From Rhodospirillales bacterium (GTDB lineage: Bacteria > Pseudomonadota > Alphaproteobacteria > CACIAM-22H2), in NCBI GenBank assembly GCA_016195145.1, contig JACQAF010000100.1:1-18190 (forward strand): a stretch of DNA of 18,190 nt, given 5' to 3'. Both the position numbers and the translations under genes were made by a program. Positions 12,594 through 18,190 of this stretch are shown one piece after another. Under the pieces are notes generated by a model that searched no databases, was not told the origin of the DNA, and worked only from the letters and a program-made list of their open reading frames with translations. Numbering within the stretch: position 1 is the first letter of the stretch; every line of letters begins with the position of its first letter.

Positions 12594-15095
12594 ATGAGCG
12601 GCGGAAGCTCGCATAAAATGGAAAAGTCGTTTGGGCGCGAGACGGCGATTGCCGTTGGCGCAGGATTGGCGTTTCTGGCGCCGGCCGGGCTGGCCGTCGC
12701 GGGCGTTTCTCTGCCGGTTCTCGCCATCACCGTCCCGATCGTCGCCGGCGCCATTGTCATTGGCCTTCAGTTATCGCTCGCCGCCCGCTACAAGGCCGAC
12801 GTTCTGCTTTTGCGTCATCTCGACGACGTAACCGCGTCCCCGCACGCCCTGGTCGACAATCACGGGCGGCTGAGCTGGAGCAACGTCGCCTTCCGCCAGC
12901 GATTCTCCATCGACGGTCCGGTGTCCCTCGCCACGCTCGAGAGCCGCCTGTGCGCCGACGACGAGGCGCGCGGCCGGTTCGACAAGTTGCGCGAGGCTTC
13001 GCAGGCCGGCGTGCCGGCCGAAGCCGAGCTGTCGGCCCGCGACCCTGACGGCGGCGAAGAAATCCTGCTGGTCCGCGTCCGCCCGCTGCCCAGCGCGCCG
13101 GGGGTTTCGTCCTGGACCATCGAGGACGTTACCGCCCAACGGCAAATGGAGGCGGTGATCCGCCGCGAGCAGGCGCGGGTGCTGGATTTTCTCGACAACG
13201 CGCCGCTCGGCTTCTATTCGGTCGACGAATCGGGACGCTTCCTCTTCGCCAACCAGACCTTGGCCGACTGGCTCGGCACGGCGTCGACGGCGCTGGTCGA
13301 CAGTCCGGCCCGTTTGCGCGAGTTCATCGCCGACGATTTACCCGCCGGCGGTGCAGCCTACGATCCTTTTGGCGGCGACGGCGGCAACCGCACCGGCGAG
13401 GTTCGCTTCAAGGGAGCCGGCGGAAGAACATTCTCGGTTTCGATCACCCAGTCGATCATTCACGACAAGGGCGGCAGCCTGCGCGCCTGGGCGGCGGTGC
13501 GTGACCTTGGGCCGGAGCGCGAGATGGCGCGCGCCCTGGCGCGCTCCGAGCGGAGCTTCAAACGCTTCTTCGAGGAAGCACCGGTCGGCATCGTTCTCAT
13601 CGATCCGGAAGGACGGATTAACGAATCGAACCGTGCCTTTCAACGCATGACTGGACTGTCGCGCGAGGCCGCCGAAGGACAGGCGCTGACCGATCTTGTC
13701 GCAGCAGACGAGCGCGCCGAGCTGGCCCAGCGTCTACGCCATGCGGCCGAAGGGAGCGCGGAGAATACCGGCCCCGGCGGCGCGCTGGCGCGGGCGATGG
13801 AGGTGCGCCTGAAAGGGGTTGCCCGCGATATCGTCGCCTCGCTGTTCGTCAGCCGCCTTGAACCGGTCGGCGGCGACGGCGAGAAGCCGGAAGCGGCCGG
13901 TGGTTTCATTCTTCACTTCCTCGATACCAGCGACCGCAAGAATCTCGAGATCCAGTTCGCCCAGTCGCAAAAGATGCAGGCTGTCGGCCAGCTCGCCGGC
14001 GGCGTGGCGCACGATTTCAACAACCTGCTGACCGCGATGATCGGTTTTTGCGATCTTTTGCTGCTCCGCCACCAGCCCGGCGATCCATCCTTCGCCGATA
14101 TCATGCAGGTGAAACAGAACGCCAACCGCGCGGCCAATCTGGTGCGCCAGCTTCTTGCTTTTTCCCGCCAGCAGACCCTGCAGCCGAAAGTACTCGACAT
14201 CACCGATGCGCTGATCGAGCTTGCCCATCTGCTGCGACGCCTGATCGGCGCCAATATCGAGCTCAAGATGATCCACGGCCGCGACCTCAACCTGGTCAAG
14301 GTCGACCAGGGCCAGCTCGAGCAGGTGATCATCAATCTCGCCGTCAACGCCCGCGACGCCATGACGAATGGCGGCCAGCTCACCATCCGGACCGCCAACG
14401 TCACCAAGGCCGCGGCCGAGCAGCGCGGCGTCGAAACCATGCCGGCGGGCGATTATGTCCAGATCGAGGTCAGCGACACTGGCGTCGGCATTCCGCCCGA
14501 AAACCTGTCGCGCATATTCGAGCCATTCTTCTCGACCAAGGAGATCGGTTCGGGTACCGGCCTCGGCCTGTCGACCGTTTACGGCATCGTCAAACAGACG
14601 GGCGGCTTTGTGTTCGTCGATTCGACCCCCGGCCGGGGCGCGGCCTTCATCATCCTGCTGCCGCGCTGGCACGGCGAGAGAAAGGCCGCCGCCGCCGCGA
14701 CGGCCGAAGAGCGCCGCCGCGACCCCACCGGCGCCGGCACCGTGCTGCTGGTCGAGGACGAAGACGCCGTCCGCCTGTTCAGCGCCCGGGCGTTGCGCAA
14801 TAAGGGTTACAAGGTCGTCGAGGCGAAAAGCGGCGAAGCGGCGCTCGACCTTATCTCGACGCTGGGCAAGGATATCGACCTTCTGATCACCGATATCGTC
14901 ATGCCCCAGATGGACGGCACGGCGTTGATCAAGACGGTGCGCGAGCAGCGCCCGGAGATGAAGGTGATCTGCATTTCCGGCTACGCCGAGGAATCGTTCC
15001 GCAAGCGCCTCGACAGCGCCGAAGACGTCCACTTCCTGCCCAAGCCGTTCAGCCTCGATCAGCTCGCAGGCAAGGTCAAGGAAGTGATCCGCTAG
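12594..15095 (+). CDS. cckA: Hybrid sensor histidine kinase, CckA-type cell-cycle kinase
   Basis: CckA starts the phosphorelay through ChpT to CtrA (and CpdR), linking cell-cycle position to DNA replication and flagellar gene expression. The 833-aa protein has two membrane segments (about 17-38 and 40-62) and PAS-like domains near 75-180, 192-305 and 315-455. The HisKA domain has H473 in GGVAHDFNNLLTAMIGFCD. The ATPase domain has N581/N585 in NLAVNARDAM, plus DTGVGIPP and GTGLGLSTVYG. A C-terminal receiver (about 717-830) has phosphoacceptor D767 in LLITDIVMPQMDG. The HFNNLL-type kinase core and Q-linker (FSRQQTLQPK) are CckA hallmarks. No ribosome-binding site precedes the ATG. Adjacency to flhB matches my recollection of Caulobacter. 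It ends 48 bp from the convergent infB stop. Confidence 0.93.
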   Translation: MSGGSSHKMEKSFGRETAIAVGAGLAFLAPAGLAVAGVSLPVLAITVPIVAGAIVIGLQLSLAARYKADVLLLRHLDDVTASPHALVDNHGRLSWSNVAFRQRFSIDGPVSLATLESRLCADDEARGRFDKLREASQAGVPAEAELSARDPDGGEEILLVRVRPLPSAPGVSSWTIEDVTAQRQMEAVIRREQARVLDFLDNAPLGFYSVDESGRFLFANQTLADWLGTASTALVDSPARLREFIADDLPAGGAAYDPFGGDGGNRTGEVRFKGAGGRTFSVSITQSIIHDKGGSLRAWAAVRDLGPEREMARALARSERSFKRFFEEAPVGIVLIDPEGRINESNRAFQRMTGLSREAAEGQALTDLVAADERAELAQRLRHAAEGSAENTGPGGALARAMEVRLKGVARDIVASLFVSRLEPVGGDGEKPEAAGGFILHFLDTSDRKNLEIQFAQSQKMQAVGQLAGGVAHDFNNLLTAMIGFCDLLLLRHQPGDPSFADIMQVKQNANRAANLVRQLLAFSRQQTLQPKVLDITDALIELAHLLRRLIGANIELKMIHGRDLNLVKVDQGQLEQVIINLAVNARDAMTNGGQLTIRTANVTKAAAEQRGVETMPAGDYVQIEVSDTGVGIPPENLSRIFEPFFSTKEIGSGTGLGLSTVYGIVKQTGGFVFVDSTPGRGAAFIILLPRWHGERKAAAAATAEERRRDPTGAGTVLLVEDEDAVRLFSARALRNKGYKVVEAKSGEAALDLISTLGKDIDLLITDIVMPQMDGTALIKTVREQRPEMKVICISGYAEESFRKRLDSAEDVHFLPKPFSLDQLAGKVKEVIR

Positions 15096-15143
15096 GTTGC
15101 CCGGCGGTGCGAACCGGCCGCAGGCGACGCCCGATAAAGACGG

Positions 15144-17735
15144 CTAGAGGGCGCGCGCGACCTGCTCGACATCGAAGCATTCGATGACGTCGCCGGCCTT
15201 GATGTCCTGGTAGTTCTCGAACGCCATGCCGCATTCGTAGCCCTCCTGGACCTCGCGCACTTCGTCCTTGAAGCGCCGCAGCGTCTTGAGCGTGCCTTCG
15301 TGGACGACCACGTTGTCGCGCAATAGCCGGACCTTGGCGCCGCGCTTGACCAGGCCTTCGGTCACCCGGCAGCCGGCGACCTTGCCGACCTTGGTGATCT
15401 CGAACACCTCGCGGATCTCGGCGTTGCCGAGGAAGCGTTCCTTGAGGGTAGGCGTCAGCATGCCCGACAGGGCCGCCTTCAGGTCGTCGATCACGTCGTA
15501 GATGATCGAGTAATAGCGGATTTCGACCCCGTCGCGTTTCGCCGCCTCGCGCGCCTGCGGGTTGGCGCGTACGTTGAAGCCGACGATGATGCCGTTCGAG
15601 GCCTTGGCGAGGACGACGTCGCCCTCGGTGATGCCGCCGACCGCGCCATGCAACACGCGCACCGCCACCTCGCTGGTCGCCAGCTTGCCGACCGCGCCGA
15701 TAATCGCCTCCAGCGAACCCTGTACGTCGGTCTTGACGACGATGCCGAGTTCCTTGGCCGTGCCCTCGGCGATCTTAGAGAACATCTGCTCTAGCGTTCC
15801 GCGGGCGCCGGCGGCGGCGCGGGCGTCGCGGGTCTTGCGTTGGCGGAAGGAAGTCACCTCGCGCGCCCGGGCCTCGCTGTCGACGACCGAGAAATCGTCG
15901 CCGGCGAGCGGCGTGCCGTTGAGACCGAGCACTTCGACCGGCGCCGCCGGCCCGACCGAGTCGACCTGGCGGCCCTTGTCGTCGATCAGGGCGCGGACCT
16001 TGCCCAACTCGCTGCCGGCGACGAAGATGTCGCCGAGCTTCAGCGTGCCGTTCTGGATAAGGACCGTCGCAACCGAACCGCGGCCGCGCTCGAGCTTCGC
16101 CTCGACGATGATGCCATGCGCGGCGCGATTGGGGTTGGCCTTGAGGTCGAGGATTTCGGACTGAAGGAGAATTGCTTCTTCGAGCTTGTCGAGATTGGTC
16201 TTCTTCAGCGCCGAAACGTCGACGCCGAGCACGTCGCCGCCCATTCCTTCGAGCGCGATGCCGTGCTGCAGCAGGTCGCGGCGCACGCTTTCGGAATCGG
16301 CGCCCGGCTTGTCGACCTTGTTGATGGCGACGATGATCGGCACGTTGGCCGCCTTGGCATGGTTGATCGCCTCGATCGTCTGCGGCTGGATGCCGTCATC
16401 GGCGGCGACCACCAGCACGACGATGTCGGTGACCGAAGCGCCGCGCGCGCGCATCGCCGTGAACGCCTCGTGGCCCGGCGTGTCAAGGAAGGTGATCTGC
16501 CGGCCCGATTTGAGATGCACCTGATAAGCGCCGATGTGCTGCGTGATGCCGCCGGCCTCGTGCTTGGCGACGTCGGTTTCGCGCAGCGCGTCGAGCAACG
16601 ACGTCTTGCCGTGGTCGACATGGCCCATCACGGTGACCAGCGGCGGGCGGGATGTCAGCTCGGCGTCCGCATCGGCATCGCCCCGCAGGCCGATCTCGAC
16701 ATCGGCTTCGGAAACGCGCCTGATCTTGTGGCCGAATTCGCTGATCACCAGTTCGGCCGTATCGGCGTCGATCGGCTGATTGATCGTCGCCATCACGCCC
16801 ATTTTCATCAGCGTTTTGATCACGTCGACGCCGCGCTCGGCCATGCGGTTGGCGAGTTCCTGGACGGTGATCGTCTCGGGCACCACCACATCGCGCACGA
16901 CCTTCGCCGCCGGGCCCTGGGCGAGCTGGCGCTGACGTTCCTTTTCGCGCGCGCGCTTCATCGCGGCGAGCGAGCGCACGCGCACCTGGTCGTCGTCTTC
17001 CAGCGCCTGGGTGACGGTGAGTTTGCCAGTCCGTCGGCGGGGCTCTTCGCGTCGCGGGGCGAGGGCCGGGCGTCGCGGCGCAAGGCCGCCGGGCCGACGC
17101 GGCCGCGCCTCCTCCTCTTCCTCAGCCACCACCGCCTTAGCGCCAGACGCCGGAACGCCGGCGCGGGCGGCCTCGGCCGCCTGACGGCGCTTGGCTTCTT
17201 CCTCGGTCAGGCGCCGGGTCTCTTCCTCGGCGCGCTTGCGGGCTTCTTCTTCGGCTTTCTGGCGTGCGGCCTCTTCGATCTTGTGGCGCTCTTCGTCCTC
17301 GACCTTGCGCCGCTGCTCGTCTTCGGCCTGCCGGCGCAGTTCTTCGTCGAATCGGCGCGCATCGGTGTCGCCGCGGCGCTTCGCCTCGACGTCGGCGCGA
17401 ATGGCGCCCTGGAGCGCGCGGGTACGCTGGGCACGTTCTTCGACGGTCAGCGTCTTGAGAACGGCCGGCTTCTTGTTGCTCGGTCTCGCCGCCGGCTGCT
17501 TGGCTGCGGCGGGCGACGGAGCCGGCGTTTCTGGCGTTTCGGGCGATGCCGCCGGATGCGGCGCCGGGCCAGCGGCCGTAACGCGTTTGCGGCGGACTTC
17601 CACCTGCACGGTCTTCGAGCGGCCATGCGAGAAGCTTTGCCGCACCTGTCCGGTCTCGACCGTTTTCAGATCGAGCCGGCCCGGTTTGGCGAGGCCCAGC
17701 CGCTTTTTGCTATCTTGCTCTTTGGTGTCGGTCAT
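15144..17735 (-). CDS. infB: Translation initiation factor IF-2
   Basis: IF-2 is the GTPase that places initiator tRNA on the 30S subunit and promotes 50S joining. The 863-aa protein begins with an IF2-associated N-terminal segment (KKRLGLAKPGRLDLKTVETG). A variable Pro/Ala region follows, then a highly charged Glu/Arg helix (about 127-193). A second IF2-N domain with VQELANRMAERGVDVIKTLM lies at about 285-345. The G domain has GHVDHGKT (371-378), DTPGH (418-422), NKVD (472-475) and a SALKK G5 motif. The beta-barrel domains and C-terminal initiator-tRNA-binding domain follow. It starts 15 bp after the upstream ylxR-like gene. Its usual downstream partner rbfA is not adjacent: cckA converges on it instead. 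Confidence 0.98.
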   Translation of the reverse strand: MTDTKEQDSKKRLGLAKPGRLDLKTVETGQVRQSFSHGRSKTVQVEVRRKRVTAAGPAPHPAASPETPETPAPSPAAAKQPAARPSNKKPAVLKTLTVEERAQRTRALQGAIRADVEAKRRGDTDARRFDEELRRQAEDEQRRKVEDEERHKIEEAARQKAEEEARKRAEEETRRLTEEEAKRRQAAEAARAGVPASGAKAVVAEEEEEARPRRPGGLAPRRPALAPRREEPRRRTGKLTVTQALEDDDQVRVRSLAAMKRAREKERQRQLAQGPAAKVVRDVVVPETITVQELANRMAERGVDVIKTLMKMGVMATINQPIDADTAELVISEFGHKIRRVSEADVEIGLRGDADADAELTSRPPLVTVMGHVDHGKTSLLDALRETDVAKHEAGGITQHIGAYQVHLKSGRQITFLDTPGHEAFTAMRARGASVTDIVVLVVAADDGIQPQTIEAINHAKAANVPIIVAINKVDKPGADSESVRRDLLQHGIALEGMGGDVLGVDVSALKKTNLDKLEEAILLQSEILDLKANPNRAAHGIIVEAKLERGRGSVATVLIQNGTLKLGDIFVAGSELGKVRALIDDKGRQVDSVGPAAPVEVLGLNGTPLAGDDFSVVDSEARAREVTSFRQRKTRDARAAAGARGTLEQMFSKIAEGTAKELGIVVKTDVQGSLEAIIGAVGKLATSEVAVRVLHGAVGGITEGDVVLAKASNGIIVGFNVRANPQAREAAKRDGVEIRYYSIIYDVIDDLKAALSGMLTPTLKERFLGNAEIREVFEITKVGKVAGCRVTEGLVKRGAKVRLLRDNVVVHEGTLKTLRRFKDEVREVQEGYECGMAFENYQDIKAGDVIECFDVEQVARAL

Positions 17736-17750
17736 TTCCCGTCCGCTGTT

Positions 17751-18190
17751 CTAGTTCCCAGCGCCGCCGTCATGCGGCGCCGCGTCCGTCATCGTCCGAA
17801 ATCCCGCCAAACGGTCCGCCGCTTCACCGAAGCGGTCCGCCAGCCTGCCTTGCGCCAAGGCCGCATGCATCGTCGTCTCGCGGCCAAAGGCGGCCCCCAA
17901 TTCGGACGCCGTCAGCAGCCCGACGACACGCACGTCCCGCGCTACGGCGTTTAATTTGCGCCGCCCCCCCGCCGCCGCCTCGACGGCCTCGATCAAAACC
18001 CCCGCCCGCCCGCGATCGAGCCAGACGCGCACCTGCTCGAACCCCGAAACGGCCGCGCCGGCGCGGCGCGCGAGCCCGAGCGTATCGAGGCAGCGCCGCG
18101 CCAACAGGCCGGCCACCCGCTCGGGCAGGTCCGCCGACGCCGAAACCGGCGCCCGCGCCGCCCGGGCGAACAGCTTTTTCGCCACGGCGG
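17751..18190 (-). CDS. YlxR/DUF448-type RNA-binding protein with L7Ae-like C-terminal domain (5' end outside window)
   Basis: This frame runs off the right edge, so only the C-terminal 146 or so residues are visible. AVAKKLFARAAR matches the end of a DUF448 (YlxR) domain. It is followed by LARRCLDTLGLARRAGAAVSGFEQV, split as LARRCLDTLGLARRAG and AAVSGFEQV, typical of the L7Ae/L30e-like domain fused to YlxR in alphaproteobacteria. A GTG at 18185 is internal valine, not a start. YlxR-like proteins are nucleic-acid-binding factors encoded between nusA and infB, so nusA is expected just beyond the window. The exact function is not settled. Confidence 0.88.
   Translation of the reverse strand, partial: AVAKKLFARAARAPVSASADLPERVAGLLARRCLDTLGLARRAGAAVSGFEQVRVWLDRGRAGVLIEAVEAAAGGRRKLNAVARDVRVVGLLTASELGAAFGRETTMHAALAQGRLADRFGEAADRLAGFRTMTDAAPHDGGAGN

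Noticed and set aside
15096..15143. Shared terminator between convergent cckA and infB
   Set aside because: Only 4-bp complementary stretches are visible in the 48-bp gap and there is no T-tract.
17200..17360. Repetitive DNA within infB that looks like a tandem repeat
   Set aside because: It encodes the Glu/Arg-rich charged helix normal in the variable N-terminal part of IF-2, so the repetition follows from amino-acid composition.
15840..17954. 704-codon plus-strand frame opposite infB
   Set aside because: Same codon-bias shadow; infB has complete domains on the opposite strand.
1..18190. Mobile element, CRISPR array, tRNA or toxin-antitoxin module
   Set aside because: I saw no transposase or integrase motif, no regularly spaced direct repeats, no cloverleaf and no small paired genes of that kind; the flagellar block shows no flanking repeats that would mark transposition.

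Overview
The window looks like chromosomal DNA of a GC-rich, flagellated alphaproteobacterium, most likely Rhodospirillales-like. The evidence is an Irr-type Fur regulator, a CckA-type cell-cycle kinase directly after flhB, a canonical CtrA site in the flagellar promoter region, and the infB / rbfA-truB-rpsO-pnp translation genes. I see no transposase, integrase, CRISPR array, tRNA or rRNA.

Layout from left to right. (1) Positions 1-3035 carry minus-strand genes: the iron regulator irr, a nitronate-monooxygenase-family flavoprotein with a four-cysteine motif, and a glycerophosphodiester phosphodiesterase. A nested AT-rich inverted repeat sits just beyond irr, possibly between two convergent stop codons. 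(2) Positions 3124-7308 hold pnp, rpsO, truB and rbfA, all minus strand and transcribed rbfA to pnp. This is the distal half of the classical nusA-infB operon. (3) Positions 7380-15095 form a flagellar/cell-cycle island. An unknown gene, fliO and fliP run on the minus strand. flgB, flgC, fliE, fliQ, fliR, flhB and cckA run on the plus strand. The two arms diverge from about 230 bp holding a perfect TTAA-N7-TTAA CtrA site and a near-match. (4) Positions 15144-18190 hold infB and the 3' part of a ylxR-like gene on the minus strand, the proximal half of the translation operon.

The genes therefore fall into two programmes. The translation and RNA set (ylxR, infB, rbfA, truB, rpsO, pnp) covers initiation, 30S maturation, tRNA pseudouridylation and RNA decay. 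The flagellar set covers the export gate (FliO, P, Q, R, FlhB), the proximal rod and its adaptor (FlgB, FlgC, FliE) and the kinase at the head of the CckA-ChpT-CtrA relay. CtrA is known to activate early flagellar genes, so this cluster carries both the apparent control site and the upstream kinase.

The most unusual thing I can support is architectural: the flagellar/cckA island lies exactly between infB and rbfA, genes that are usually adjacent. Individual genes are mostly recognisable families. Apart from one small unknown gene (8476-8928) and the cysteine motif in the flavoprotein, I found no convincing sign of a wholly new molecular system.
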